From Mycobacterium stomatepiae (GTDB lineage Bacteria > Actinomycetota > Actinomycetes > Mycobacteriales > Mycobacteriaceae): a stretch of DNA of 64,000 nt. Both the position numbers and the translations under genes were made by a program. Shown here one piece after another: positions 7,305 to 16,967 of this stretch. The notes beneath the pieces are model-generated. The model saw only the letters and a program-made list of their open reading frames with translations, was not told where the DNA came from and did not search any database. The stretch covers positions 5,270,001 to 5,334,000 of the forward strand of contig NZ_AP022587.1 of NCBI RefSeq assembly GCF_010731715.1. Reading direction: 5' to 3'. Position 1 is the stretch's first letter. The number at the start of each line of letters is the position of its first letter.

Positions 7305-9224
7305 CTAGCTGTCGGGCCGCTGCGGGCTGCGCTCGTCGAGCAACGCGATGACCCGAGCCGCCAGCTCGTCGATGTCGGCGTCGGTGTTTTCCAGCACCAG
7401 ATCCGGGTTGTCGGGCGGTTCATACGGCGCGTCGACACCGGTCAACCCCTTGAGTTCGCCCCGGCGCGCCCGTGCGTAAAGGCCTTTGGGGTCGCGCTTT
7501 TCGCATTCGGCCAGCGAGGTGGCGACGTGCACCTCGATGAACGGCAGCTTAGCGGCATCGTTGAGGGCGCGTGCGGTCTCGCGATCCGATTTCAGCGGTG
7601 ACACCAGCGAGGCCAGCGCGACCACACCGGCGTCGGCCAGCAGTCGAGTCAAATGACCAACGCGCCTGATGTTTTCGGTGCGGTCACCGGGGGAGAAGCC
7701 CAAGTCGTCGGACAGGCCATGCCGCAGGTTATCCCCGTCGAGCAGGTAGGCCACCCGTCCCGATTCGACGAGGGCGCGCTCCACGGCTACCGCGATCGTC
7801 GACTTACCGGAGGCGGGCAGGCCGGTGAACCAGATCGTCGCTCCCGACTGTCCGGTGGCCTGCCAGCGATGGCTGCGGTCCAATGCCGAGGGATGCCAGC
7901 GAATGTCGGTGCGCGCCTGGGTGCCCGGCTTGACCTCTCGTGGCTCGGTGATGGTGCCGGCGCCGACGGTGTCGTTGGTGGTCTCGTCGATAAGGATGAA
8001 CGCGCCGCTGTCGCGGTTGTCGGCATAGGGATCGGCGATGACGATCGAGCTGGTCCGCAATGTCACGGTACCGATATCGTTGAGCGTCAACTCAATTGGC
8101 TGATCAAGCTCGTCGAGAGTCTCCGGGTCGAGCCGCGAGTGCAGCTCCTGGACCGTCGTCCGCACGGTCCTGGTGGTCTGCTTGAGGGCCAGGCGGTCGC
8201 CGGCCCGCAGCGGGGTGTCGATGAACCAGCACACGGTCGCGTCGAGCTCCCGGGCCAGCACCGGCAGGACTGCGTCGTCGGCCCCGCTGACAAAGACGTC
8301 GCCGCGCCCCACGTCGATGTCATCGGCGAGCTCGATCGAAACCGACAGCGGGGCAACAGCGGTGGTGCGGTCGTCGTCGAGGGTGTCCAGCGCGGTCACC
8401 GTCGAGCTGGTGCCGGCGGGCAGCGAGACCACCGGGTCGCCGACACTGAGCGTGCCCGCCGCGAGCCGTCCGGTGTAGCGGCGACGCTGGTCTTCGGTCG
8501 GCCGTGACACCCATTGCACGGGCAGGCGCAGCCGCGATGCCTCGGCGTTCGGTGCGGCCAGCTCGATGCTTTCCAGATACTCCAGCAGGGTGGGGCCTTC
8601 GTACCACGGCGTGTTCTCGGAGCGGTGTACCACATTGTCGCCGTGCTTGGCCGCGATCGGGATCACCGTGATGTCCACATTGCCCAGGCGTGCCGCCAGC
8701 TGGTCGAGCTCGTCTTTCACGCCTCCGAAACCGGCCTGGTCGAAGTCGATCAGATCGATCTTGTTGACGGTTGCGACGAAATGCTTGATGCCCAACAGCT
8801 TTGCGATCCGGGCGTGCCGTCGTGTCTGACGCAGCACCCCGGCGCGAGCGTCGACCAGCAGGATGGCCACGTGTGCGTTGGACGCGCCGGTGAACATGTT
8901 GCGGGTGTAGCGCTCGTGGCCGGGAGTGTCGGCCAGGATGTAGCTGCGTGCGGCGGTGGAGAAGAATCGGTAGGCGACGTCGATCGTGATGCCCTGTTCG
9001 CGCTCGGCACGCAGACCGTCGGACAGCGCGGCGAGATCGGCCACGCCCTCCTCGTCGGTTACGGCTTCCAGGTGATCCAGCGGCAGGCTGTCGGTGTCGT
9101 GCATGAGCCGACCGATCAGGGTGCTCTTACCGTCGTCCACCGAGCCCGCGGTGGTAATCCGCAGCAGCTGACGCGTTATTCCCTTGGTATGGACGGTTTT
9201 TTCCGCGTTGTCGGTGGCAGTCAT
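7305..9224 (-). CDS. cysN: Bifunctional sulfate adenylyltransferase subunit 1 / APS kinase CysNC
   Basis: 639-residue fusion. The N-terminal GTPase (CysN) shows the P-loop 'GSVDDGKSTLIGRLMHD', 'DTPGHERYTRNM' and 'NKIDLIDF'; it drives ATP sulfurylation together with CysD. The C-terminal 175 residues are APS kinase (CysC), with P-loop 'GLPASGKSTIAV' and 'LLDGDNLRHGLSDDLGFS', giving PAPS. This is the same fusion as Rv1286. The ATG at 9224 overlaps the cysD stop (TGATG), so translation is coupled. The open frame runs further upstream, but that part is antisense-like and overlaps cysD. Confidence 0.95.
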   Translation of the reverse strand: MTATDNAEKTVHTKGITRQLLRITTAGSVDDGKSTLIGRLMHDTDSLPLDHLEAVTDEEGVADLAALSDGLRAEREQGITIDVAYRFFSTAARSYILADTPGHERYTRNMFTGASNAHVAILLVDARAGVLRQTRRHARIAKLLGIKHFVATVNKIDLIDFDQAGFGGVKDELDQLAARLGNVDITVIPIAAKHGDNVVHRSENTPWYEGPTLLEYLESIELAAPNAEASRLRLPVQWVSRPTEDQRRRYTGRLAAGTLSVGDPVVSLPAGTSSTVTALDTLDDDRTTAVAPLSVSIELADDIDVGRGDVFVSGADDAVLPVLARELDATVCWFIDTPLRAGDRLALKQTTRTVRTTVQELHSRLDPETLDELDQPIELTLNDIGTVTLRTSSIVIADPYADNRDSGAFILIDETTNDTVGAGTITEPREVKPGTQARTDIRWHPSALDRSHRWQATGQSGATIWFTGLPASGKSTIAVAVERALVESGRVAYLLDGDNLRHGLSDDLGFSPGDRTENIRRVGHLTRLLADAGVVALASLVSPLKSDRETARALNDAAKLPFIEVHVATSLAECEKRDPKGLYARARRGELKGLTGVDAPYEPPDNPDLVLENTDADIDELAARVIALLDERSPQRPDS

Positions 9225-10138
9225 CAGAAGTAGCCCTCTCGCTTGCGATCCTCCATGGCGGCGGCCGACGTGCGGTCGTCGGCGCGCGTCTCGCCGCGCT
9301 CGGACACCGTTGCCGCCGAGATCTCGGTGATGACCCCGGCGATGTCGGTGGCTTCGGAGCGCACCGCCCCGGTGATGGTCAGGTCGCCGACGGTGCGGTA
9401 GCGCACCCACTCGACGGCCGAGGTTTCGCCGTTCTGCGGCGTGGCGTACGCCGACACCGCCAGCAGAATGCCGTCGCGCGCGAATACCTCGCGTTCGTGT
9501 GCGTAGTAAATCGACGGTATCTCAAGGTTTTCCAGCTCGATATAACGCCAGACGTCGAGCTCGGTCCAGTTGCTCAGCGGGAACACCCGGACCTGCTCGC
9601 CCTTCTTGATCCGGCCGTTGTACAGCGTCCAGGGCTCCGGGCGCTGCGCGCGGGGATCCCATTGCCCGAACTCGTCGCGGAAGCTCAGGATGCGTTCCTT
9701 GGCGCGGGCTCGTTCCTCGTCGCGGCGGGCACCACCGAAGGCCGCATCGAAGCCGCCGGCCTCCAGCGCGTCGAGCAGGGTGCGGGTCTGGGCCCGGTTG
9801 CGTGATGCGCCGGGGCCCGGATCGGGAACCCGGCCATTGTCTATGGACTCCTGCACCGAGGCGACGATCAGCTTGTGTCCCTGGCCCGTGACTCGGCGGT
9901 CGCGAAACTCGATGACCTCGTCGAAGTTGTGACCGGTATCGACGTGCATCACCGGAAACGGCAGCGGTAGTGGCCGAAAGGCTTTCTCCGCCAGCCGAAG
10001 TAACACGATCGAATCTTTGCCCGCGGAGAACAGCAGCACCGGCCGTTCCAGCTCGGCGACGACCTCGCGGATGATGTGCACGGCTTCTGCTTCCAGCAGC
10101 CGCAATTCGTCGACACGAGTCTCGGTCACGCGGGTCAT
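9224..10138 (-). CDS. cysD: Sulfate adenylyltransferase subunit 2 CysD
   Basis: 304-residue PP-loop adenylyltransferase that forms APS from sulfate and ATP with CysN. The PP-loop reads 'LLFSAGKDSIVLLRL'. 'GRVPDPGPGASRNRAQTRTL' and 'GGARRDEERARAKERI' are standard family blocks. I use ATG 10138, which has GGAGG about 9 bp upstream; the ATG at 10147 overlaps that ribosome site. It lies between stf0 and cysNC on the same strand, so the operon would supply PAPS directly for the sulfotransferase as well as for cysteine synthesis. Confidence 0.94.
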   Translation of the reverse strand: MTRVTETRVDELRLLEAEAVHIIREVVAELERPVLLFSAGKDSIVLLRLAEKAFRPLPLPFPVMHVDTGHNFDEVIEFRDRRVTGQGHKLIVASVQESIDNGRVPDPGPGASRNRAQTRTLLDALEAGGFDAAFGGARRDEERARAKERILSFRDEFGQWDPRAQRPEPWTLYNGRIKKGEQVRVFPLSNWTELDVWRYIELENLEIPSIYYAHEREVFARDGILLAVSAYATPQNGETSAVEWVRYRTVGDLTITGAVRSEATDIAGVITEISAATVSERGETRADDRTSAAAMEDRKREGYF

Positions 10139-10187
10139 CGTCGCCATTCCTCCTCATCGCTGCGCTCTGTATGGTCACCGGCGAGGG

Positions 10188-10991
10188 TCATGTGGGGAGC
10201 CCCTCTCTTTCGGCGTCCGCCCGGTAGCGGTCTACCCATTCGTCGGAACGCTTGTCGGCTTGGCGCTCCAGCACTGGTTGGGGCGCCAGCCCGGGGTCGA
10301 GGCCCAACCCGTCGAGGATGGAGCCCACCACCTGAGTCAGATTGCGCCACAACACCGGATACGGAATTTCCATCGGCTTGACGTCTTCTTCGGCGAACCA
10401 ATTCCGCCAGCCTTGCTCCTGGCCGCGCAGCATCGTGATGACGTGGGCGATCGCGCCCGCGTGATAGGTGGCGCGCGCATCGCGGACCGGATCGGGCCGG
10501 CCCCGCCATACCCGGGTCTGCACTGCCCGCCAGAACGACACCGCCTGCGAGACGACGTCGGGCCGATAGACGTAGACCAGCAACGGGTCCTCACCGACGA
10601 CGTCGCGGATCGCGGACAGCAGGCCGGGGCCGGACCGGTCGGGGAGGCCTTCGGCGCGCTGTAACAGCAGCGGCGTCTGGTTCCACATCAGCTTGCCGCC
10701 CCAGACCCCGTTCGGTGTCCTGCCGACGGTGCGGATGTAGTCGCGCCAGATTTCGGCCGGCGCGAGGTCGGGCTTCCCTTCGTCCAGCGGATCGAGCAGG
10801 CTCAGGATCGACTGGTCCTCGACGCCGGCGAACCACTCGCGCGGCTGCGGGGACTGGCTGGTGGTCGGCAGGTACTGGAAGAACTCCTGGGGCTCGCCGG
10901 CCACACCGGTCGCGCGGAGCGATTCGACGAGAAGTGTGCTGCCACTGCGCTGGGAAGCCAGCACCAAATAGGAGGACGGGTTTACTACCAC
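10188..10991 (-). CDS. stf0: Stf0-type trehalose 2-sulfotransferase
   Basis: About 267 residues. The 5'-phosphosulfate loop '[18 protein letters not shown]' sits at the N-terminus and '[12 protein letters not shown]' follows, both characteristic of Stf0, which transfers sulfate from PAPS to the 2-position of trehalose (first step of sulfolipid-1 in M. tuberculosis). GTG 10991 is chosen; a TTG two codons upstream (10997) is possible and no strong ribosome site separates them. It is first in an operon with cysD and cysNC, unlike M. tuberculosis where stf0 is elsewhere. Whether a trehalose sulfolipid is finished in this organism cannot be seen here. Confidence 0.88.
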   Translation of the reverse strand: MVVNPSSYLVLASQRSGSTLLVESLRATGVAGEPQEFFQYLPTTSQSPQPREWFAGVEDQSILSLLDPLDEGKPDLAPAEIWRDYIRTVGRTPNGVWGGKLMWNQTPLLLQRAEGLPDRSGPGLLSAIRDVVGEDPLLVYVYRPDVVSQAVSFWRAVQTRVWRGRPDPVRDARATYHAGAIAHVITMLRGQEQGWRNWFAEEDVKPMEIPYPVLWRNLTQVVGSILDGLGLDPGLAPQPVLERQADKRSDEWVDRYRADAEREGLPT

Positions 10992-11063
10992 CAGCAAAGC
11001 CTAGCCGGATGCAAAACCCCTGCAACACGCAGAATTACGCTCACGCTGAGCATAAGTAGTGCC

Positions 11064-12569
11064 TTAGAACGGCGGCGGCTGATTGCGCTCAGCGACGTGG
11101 GCGGCGTTAAGCGCTCGTTCGGCATCGATGCGCCGGACGCGATCTTGCTGTCGGGTTCGGCGGCGGATCGGCATCATGACGCCGCGATTGCTGGTAGGTC
11201 GATATTGGCTTGGGGGAGACGCTAATTCGCCCGTCGGCAGACACAGCGCGGGAAACAGCAGGCGACTGCCCGGATGGGTGGTGTAGGTGCGCCCGGTTGG
11301 CGAGGTCCAGACGACAGTTCCGTCGGGCCGTTGGTCGTCGTGCCAACCCGTCCAGAACGTCTTCAAAAGATGGTGCTTTCGGCATAGGCATTTCAGGTTC
11401 GACGGGTGGGTCGGGCCCAGCGGGTAGGGGACCGTGTGGTCCACGTCGCAGCACTCCGCGGGACGGTCGCAGCCCGGAAAGCGACAGGACAAATCTCGGC
11501 ACCTGACGAAGCGCTCCAGTGCCGCCGACGGGCGATAGGCCGTCTCGGACGGGGACGCACCGGGGCGCCGTAACGGCCGGACCTTGGCGCCACCGCGGAT
11601 CAGCTCGGCCAGCCGCGGAGCCGGGACCACGCCGCCACCGACCACATAGGCGACCGGCAGCTTAGCGGGTGCGGGCGGCTCGGGGTCTGGGGCCAAAGCC
11701 TCGGACAGGGTGGTGTCGGGTGTGAGCGGTCGCGTCGCGGGCTCGCCTGATGTGTATGGATCGGGCGCACTCTCGAGGCTGCGGCTTTCGGCGATGACGT
11801 GAACCACTACCGCGCCGGCGCGCGCGTCGGTGTCGAGGGCGGCCGGACAATTTGTTGCGCCGCACGCACACGCCAGTTGTTCGGCACCGGCGGCCAGTGC
11901 ACCGAGCGCGTCGGCGCGGCGCTGTGCCACGGTACGCGGGTCGCTCTCGCACACCTGGTGGGCCATCTGCGCGAGCCGCCGGTCCAACACGGCTGCGTCA
12001 GTGGCGAACAAGGAACCCCAAAAGGACGTGGTGCCGGATCGGCCGTCGGCACCCCCGACCACCACATCGCGTCCGCGTGCGTTGGCCCGCGCACGGCGAA
12101 CCGCCGCGGGGTCGTGACGGTCGACGACGGCATCGATGGCTTGAGCGGTCTTGGTCACCGACAGTGGGCCGAATGTCGTCGCGTCGTCGGCCAGCGTGGC
12201 GTCGACGGTCTGTAGAGTCTTTGGGTCTTTGATGAGGTCGGTGTGCCACACGATCGTCGCGGCCACTCTCGCACTGATTGAGCCTTCGGCGAACAGGGCC
12301 GCGACCCTTGGCAGCCGATCTCGCAACGCTACCGCCAAGTACATCTGGCCCGACGCCATCCCGTGGCTAATGCCCTGTGCCGCAGCAACTTCGGCGGCTA
12401 TCGCGTCCCAGTTGTCGCACCACCAGCTGTCATGGTCCACGAGGCTGTCGGCCTGGCGGTGCACCAACTCGGCGATGGCCTGCAATCGGCGTGCCGTGGC
12501 CGCCGCCTCGGCCCGGGCGGATTCGGCGATTGCGGCCACCACCGCGGCATCGTCCGCGTATTCGAACAT
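11064..12569 (-). CDS. 13E12-repeat family protein, DUF222 plus HNH endonuclease domain
   Basis: 501 residues from ATG 12569. The N-terminal DUF222 region ('[21 protein letters not shown]...') is followed, after a variable proline-rich linker near residues 300-340, by an HNH motif: '[19 protein letters not shown]' then '[16 protein letters not shown]'. These multi-copy actinobacterial genes (REP13E12 in M. tuberculosis) vary between strains and sometimes serve as phage attachment targets. The frame appears complete. The open frame extends upstream to 12668 but those residues are not family-like. Biological role is unknown. Confidence 0.85.
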   Translation of the reverse strand: MFEYADDAAVVAAIAESARAEAAATARRLQAIAELVHRQADSLVDHDSWWCDNWDAIAAEVAAAQGISHGMASGQMYLAVALRDRLPRVAALFAEGSISARVAATIVWHTDLIKDPKTLQTVDATLADDATTFGPLSVTKTAQAIDAVVDRHDPAAVRRARANARGRDVVVGGADGRSGTTSFWGSLFATDAAVLDRRLAQMAHQVCESDPRTVAQRRADALGALAAGAEQLACACGATNCPAALDTDARAGAVVVHVIAESRSLESAPDPYTSGEPATRPLTPDTTLSEALAPDPEPPAPAKLPVAYVVGGGVVPAPRLAELIRGGAKVRPLRRPGASPSETAYRPSAALERFVRCRDLSCRFPGCDRPAECCDVDHTVPYPLGPTHPSNLKCLCRKHHLLKTFWTGWHDDQRPDGTVVWTSPTGRTYTTHPGSRLLFPALCLPTGELASPPSQYRPTSNRGVMMPIRRRTRQQDRVRRIDAERALNAAHVAERNQPPPF

Positions 12570-13018
12570 GATTTCGATTCTAGTGGTGGTCACCCGCCTC
12601 CGCACAGCCGAAACGGGCCGTTGTGGATAAACCTCCGACTGTGGACAAGGCACAACGAAGCACACCACGAAACGCGATCACCCTTGGAAAAATGAGCAAT
12701 TCGCCTCGCGGTGCCCGCTGGAGGTTGTTTTCTAGATGGCAGAGTTCCTGCGCGCCCGAACATCGCCGCCGTGCGCGACGGTGAGAACTCGCATGCGCGC
12801 CCATTAGGGCATTTTGAAGGTAGCTGTCGTCGGCCGGAAGGCGCCGCAGGTCACATCGTCCATGTATTGCCTTGCAGTGCGGGGTAATTCATGCATGATC
12901 CGGCGAACCGCTCGGGCAGAACTCGCGGTTCGTGCGTTCGCCTCGTTGCCCCGAGTGGAACAACACCACCGCCTGGTTTGGTGGACACTTAAGGGTCCCG
13001 CGCGACTCGCCGCCGAAG
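12570..13018. other. Intergenic region of 449 bp with no recognised gene
   Basis: Between the 13E12 gene (start 12569) and the 3' end of the proline-rich gene (13019). It must hold the 13E12 promoter. Open frames cross it in both directions (for example a plus frame from 12814), but they continue as shadows through the proline-rich gene and show no family resemblance or good ribosome site. I see no repeat, RNA gene or transposon end. Confidence 0.5.
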
Positions 13019-13555
13019 TTATATGTGGCCGGGCATGCCCGGGTCTGCGCCGCCCATCGCCGGCATCGGCGCGATCGGCGCTACGGGAGGCGGGACGATC
13101 GGCACGACCGGTGGCGGCGCTATGGGAGGCGGAGCAATGGGCTCCACCGGCGGCGGAGGAGGCGGAGCCGCCGGCGGTGGCAGTGGTGGTTCGACCGGCG
13201 GTGGAGGTGGAGCGACCGGTGGCGGTGGCGGCAGGAACGGGCTTCCCACGCACGCCGCATCGGCGGGATTGGACATGCATTGCGGATCCAGCGGTCCGGT
13301 GGGAGGCCCGGGTGGCGTGGGCGCCGCAGGCGGGCCCACCCAGTAGGGACCGCCCATACACGGCGCGTACCCGGGATTCTGCAGGCAACGGGGATCGTCC
13401 GGACCGGTGGGCAGGTCGGAGCGGAACTTGTCGGGCACGACCGCCGCAGCGGTTGCGTTCGCCGGCACTCCGGCGGCCGAAATCGCGATAATCGCAACGC
13501 CGGCAGCCATTTTCGTGACCTCGCCGCAGGTGCGTGCGAGCAGCGAACGATTCAT
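13019..13555 (-). CDS. Secreted proline-rich protein
   Basis: 178 residues from ATG 13555. Residues 1-40 form a signal peptide ('AAGVAIIAISAAGVPANATA'). A middle part holds two related blocks, 'GPDDPRCLQNPGYAPCMGGP' and 'PLDPQCMSNPADAACVGSP', each with two Cys in a C-x7-C spacing, suggesting two small disulfide loops. The last 90 residues are almost only Pro, Val, Ala and Ile (PPPPPV, PPVV, PPVAPI repeats), consistent with a cell-wall-spanning or extended stalk. Similar proteins are common in mycobacteria; function unknown. Confidence 0.7.
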   Translation of the reverse strand: MNRSLLARTCGEVTKMAAGVAIIAISAAGVPANATAAAVVPDKFRSDLPTGPDDPRCLQNPGYAPCMGGPYWVGPPAAPTPPGPPTGPLDPQCMSNPADAACVGSPFLPPPPPVAPPPPPVEPPLPPPAAPPPPPPVEPIAPPPIAPPPVVPIVPPPVAPIAPMPAMGGADPGMPGHI

Positions 13556-13644
13556 CGACCCCCCCTCGAGTGCGGCCACCACAGCCGATTTGCGTTACCG
13601 CTCATTGGACCTTCGCATCCCGCACAGCGCAGGTCAGGCCCCGG

Positions 13645-15252
13645 CTATCCCCGCTCCAGCACCCGCAGCCCGAGCGAAAAAAGCAGCCGCACTTCGGGAT
13701 CGCCCAGCGACGTCGACAGCAGCTTCTCGATCCGACGCACCCGGTAGCGAACCGTGTTCGGGTGCACCCGCAACCAGTGCGCGGCAGTAGCGATATCGCC
13801 AAAGCTGTCCAGGTACACCCGCAGCGTCTCGGCCAGCACCGGATCCCGCGCTCGCAGCTCGCGTATCCGCGGATCGACCAAGCGCTCGTCGGTTCCGATC
13901 GTCGTGACGATCTCGTCGAGCAACACGGTGGTGCGCGCCTCATCCAGCGAGGTCACTTGTCCGATCGAAATCGGGTGTCGCTCAGCACTATCGAGCACTC
14001 GATCAACCTCGCCGCGTGCCGCCGCGATCCCAGCCAGGCCGGCGACCGGTGCCGCAATGACGGCTCGCAGCTCGACGCCGAGTTCGGTGCGTAACGCGCC
14101 GATCGTGCCGCGGACCCACGACGTCACCGAGCGCGCCGCCGACGTCTGAGGCAGCAACACGTACGTTCGCGAGCCTTGCGACGCGATCTGGGCATCACGG
14201 CGAAAAGCACTGGCACTCAACGCTATAACGTCGGTGAGCCGGGCGTGGCGGGACCCCGAGACGGTGGTGTCCCAAGCTATCAGTGCCGCGGTACCATCGG
14301 GGGCCAGGCCCAGCTCGCGGGCGATCCCCGCCACGTCGGCCGGCGCCGTGACTGTCTCCGGGTCGGTCAGGCCGAGCAGTTGTTGCACCCGTCGTGCATG
14401 CGTTGACGGCCGGGCGGACAGCCGAAACATGATGCGGGCGGCCAACACCGCCGCGCCGTGCAGGATCTCCTCGGCGTCGTCGGCCAGTGGCGCCGACCCC
14501 TGCTGCACCCAGATGGTGCCGGCGAACACCGGCGGTCGGCGGGGCCCGGCCGGCCGCTGATAGATCCCGATCGCCAACCGCGGACGCAGGCCCAACTCCG
14601 GGCGCTCGTCGACGCGCACCACCTCGTCGCTGCTTCGCAGCGCGTCGAAAATACCCCACTGGCCGATCCACTCCAGGTGCTCGGGCGGCCCGGCCCGGCC
14701 GAGGATGGACAGCCGGCGCAGTTCGTCGGCCTCGTCGTTGGAGGCCGAGTAGGCGAGCACGTGCGACTGCGCGTTTTCGATGCTGACCATGCCGTGGATG
14801 CGATCGGCCAGCGATTGCGCCAGACCGAACAGGTCGGTGCCGGAGTCTTCCATCGGATCGGCGCGATCCCCGTGGTGCTGCAAGACGTGGTTGACCAATT
14901 GATAGAGCCGCTCCCAGCGGGCCTGCGGCTCGACGGCCACCACCGCCGACCCGACCGCCACGGCCGCGGCCACCACCGCGGTCGACGGCTCCTTGGCGAA
15001 GATCGCCACCGGCGCACGTTCGCGTGCCTGCTTGTCGATCCACCGCAGCGCCTCGCCGTCCCCGACTCCTAGCAGGAAGAACACGTCGGCGAGGCTCGCC
15101 GCGGCCGCCAGACCGAGCCGAACGTCGTCGGAATCGATCAGCGCCGCCGATCCCACCGGCAGGTCCAGGCCGCGCGGGGCGTCGACCAAGCTGACCAGCG
15201 TCGCATCCAGCGCGAGCAGCAGCTGGCCCAGTCCGACCCCGGGCACCCGCAT
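13645..15252 (-). CDS. pruC: PucR-family regulator of proline catabolism PruC
   Basis: About 535 residues. The C-terminus carries the PucR-type helix-turn-helix: 'ETLRVYLDSFGDIATAAHWL' followed by 'RVHPNTVRYRVRRIEKLLS'. The first 280 residues are a sensory region. It is divergent from pruA-pruB as Rv1186c is in M. tuberculosis, and by analogy it controls pruAB in response to proline. ATG 15252 is chosen; a TTG at 15261 is in frame and possible. The palindrome ATATTG-TC-CAATAT (15251-15264) overlaps the start, so self-control is likely (inference). Confidence 0.88.
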   Translation of the reverse strand: MRVPGVGLGQLLLALDATLVSLVDAPRGLDLPVGSAALIDSDDVRLGLAAAASLADVFFLLGVGDGEALRWIDKQARERAPVAIFAKEPSTAVVAAAVAVGSAVVAVEPQARWERLYQLVNHVLQHHGDRADPMEDSGTDLFGLAQSLADRIHGMVSIENAQSHVLAYSASNDEADELRRLSILGRAGPPEHLEWIGQWGIFDALRSSDEVVRVDERPELGLRPRLAIGIYQRPAGPRRPPVFAGTIWVQQGSAPLADDAEEILHGAAVLAARIMFRLSARPSTHARRVQQLLGLTDPETVTAPADVAGIARELGLAPDGTAALIAWDTTVSGSRHARLTDVIALSASAFRRDAQIASQGSRTYVLLPQTSAARSVTSWVRGTIGALRTELGVELRAVIAAPVAGLAGIAAARGEVDRVLDSAERHPISIGQVTSLDEARTTVLLDEIVTTIGTDERLVDPRIRELRARDPVLAETLRVYLDSFGDIATAAHWLRVHPNTVRYRVRRIEKLLSTSLGDPEVRLLFSLGLRVLERG

Positions 15253-15264
15253 ATTGTCCAATAT
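15251..15264. promoter_or_regulatory. Perfect inverted repeat at the pruC start, possible operator
   Basis: ATATTG and CAATAT arms with a 2-bp spacer, the most AT-rich spot in this neighbourhood. It covers the first bases of pruC and lies in the pruC/pruA divergent region (15253-15335), which also has a TACGAT -10-like element for pruA at 15289-15294. The binding protein is not known from sequence; PruC itself is the obvious candidate. Confidence 0.45.
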
Positions 15265-15335
15265 TACTACTAGGGCAGATATATCCTGTACGATCAGCCA
15301 ACAGATTGTGCCCGCGGGCCGAGGATCCTGGCACC

Positions 15336-16967
15336 ATGGATGCGATCACCCAGGTGCCGACACCGGTCAACGAGCCGGTCCACGACTACGCCCCGCACTC
15401 GCCCGAACGCGCCCGGCTCAAGACCGAACTGGCCGCGCTGGCCGATCATTCGATCGAACTCCCACACGTCATCGGCGGTAAACATCGGATGGGCGATGGT
15501 GAGCGCATCGACGTCGTGGCGCCGCACCGGCACGCGGCCACACTGGGCACCCTGACCAACGCCGGGCACGCCGACGCTACGGCGGCGGTCGAGTCGGCGA
15601 TGGCCGCCAAGAACGATTGGGCGGCACTACCTTTCGACGAGCGTGCCGCGGTATTCCTGCGCGCGGCGGACCTGCTGGCGGGCCCGTGGCGGGAGAAGAT
15701 CGCCGCCGCGACCATGCTCGGCCAGTCCAAGTCGGCCTATCAGGCCGAGATCGATTCGCCGTGCGAGCAGATCGACTTCTGGCGTTTCAACGTGGCCTTC
15801 GCCCGTCAGATCATGGCGCAGCAGCCGGTCAGCGCACCGGGGGAGTGGAACCGCAGCGAGTACCGCCCGCTGGACGGCTTCGTCTACGCGATCACGCCGT
15901 TCAACTTCACCTCGATCGCGGGCAACCTGCCGACCGCGCCGGCGCTGATGGGCAACACCGCGGTGTGGAAGCCGTCGATCACCCAGACGCTGTCGGCGTA
16001 TCTGACCATGCAGCTGCTCGAGGCCGCCGGATTGCCGCCCGGCGTGATCAACCTGGTCACCGGCGACGGGCTGGCGGTTTCCGATGTGGCGCTGGCCGAT
16101 CCGCGGCTGGCCGGCATTCACTTCACCGGCTCGACGGCCACCTTCCGCCATCTGTGGCAGCAGGTGGGCACCAACATCGGCCGTTACCATAGCTATCCGC
16201 GGCTGGTCGGCGAGACCGGCGGCAAGGACTTCGTGGTCGCACACGCCTCGGCGCGCCCGGATGTGCTGTGTACCGCGCTGATTCGCGGCGCGTTCGACTA
16301 CCAGGGCCAGAAGTGCTCGGCGGCGTCGCGGGCATTCATCCCGCACTCGGTGTGGCAGCGCATGGGTGACAACTTCCTCGGTGCGACGGCCGGACTGAGC
16401 TACGGCGACATCACCGACCTGACCAACTACGGCGGCGCCCTGATCGACCGGCGCGCGTTCGCCAAGAACGTCACCGCCATCGAGCGGGCCAAGGGCGCGG
16501 CCGGCGTCACGATCGCGGTGGGGGGCGAATACGACGACAGCGTCGGCTATTTCGTCCGCCCGACCGTGCTGCTGTCCGACGACCCAACCGACGAGGCGTT
16601 CTCGACCGAGTACTTCGGCCCGCTGCTCTCGGTGCACGTCTATCCCGACGATTCCTACGAGCGCATCCTCGACGTGATCGACACCGGGGCGCGCTACGCG
16701 CTGACCGGTGCGGTGATCGCCGACGACCGCCAGGCCGTGCTCACCGCGCAGGACCGGTTGCGATTCGCGGCCGGCAATTTCTACGTCAACGACAAGCCGA
16801 CCGGGGCCGTCGTCGGGCGCCAGCCGTTCGGCGGGTCGCGCGGCTCGGGCACCAATGACAAGGCCGGGTCGGTGCTGAATCTCCTTCGCTGGACGTCCGC
16901 ACGCACCATCAAGGAGACATTCGTCCCGGCCACGCAATACACCTACCCGCACATGGGGTCCGACTAA
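15336..16967 (+). CDS. pruA: Delta-1-pyrroline-5-carboxylate dehydrogenase PruA (RocA)
   Basis: 543-residue aldehyde dehydrogenase of the P5C group, oxidising glutamate semialdehyde to glutamate with NAD+ after proline dehydrogenase. Family marks: 'PFNFTSIAGNLPTAPALMGN', 'FTGSTATFRHLW', 'GETGGKDFVVAH' with the catalytic Glu, and the catalytic Cys in '[15 protein letters not shown]'. The ATG at 15336 has GAGGA 10 bp upstream; the frame opens earlier (15306) but that part is not conserved. The stop overlaps the pruB start (TAATG). Same size as Rv1187 by memory. Confidence 0.95.
   Translation: MDAITQVPTPVNEPVHDYAPHSPERARLKTELAALADHSIELPHVIGGKHRMGDGERIDVVAPHRHAATLGTLTNAGHADATAAVESAMAAKNDWAALPFDERAAVFLRAADLLAGPWREKIAAATMLGQSKSAYQAEIDSPCEQIDFWRFNVAFARQIMAQQPVSAPGEWNRSEYRPLDGFVYAITPFNFTSIAGNLPTAPALMGNTAVWKPSITQTLSAYLTMQLLEAAGLPPGVINLVTGDGLAVSDVALADPRLAGIHFTGSTATFRHLWQQVGTNIGRYHSYPRLVGETGGKDFVVAHASARPDVLCTALIRGAFDYQGQKCSAASRAFIPHSVWQRMGDNFLGATAGLSYGDITDLTNYGGALIDRRAFAKNVTAIERAKGAAGVTIAVGGEYDDSVGYFVRPTVLLSDDPTDEAFSTEYFGPLLSVHVYPDDSYERILDVIDTGARYALTGAVIADDRQAVLTAQDRLRFAAGNFYVNDKPTGAVVGRQPFGGSRGSGTNDKAGSVLNLLRWTSARTIKETFVPATQYTYPHMGSD

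Noticed and set aside
13100..13330. Tandem glycine-rich (PE_PGRS-like) plus-strand protein
   Set aside because: The GGTGGCGG pattern is the reverse complement of the proline codons of the secreted proline-rich gene, and there is no PE domain.
12814..13491. 225-residue plus-strand frame across the gap before the proline-rich gene
   Set aside because: Most of it is the antisense of the proline-rich gene (Gly-rich mirror of Pro codons), and the first part has no ribosome site or match.
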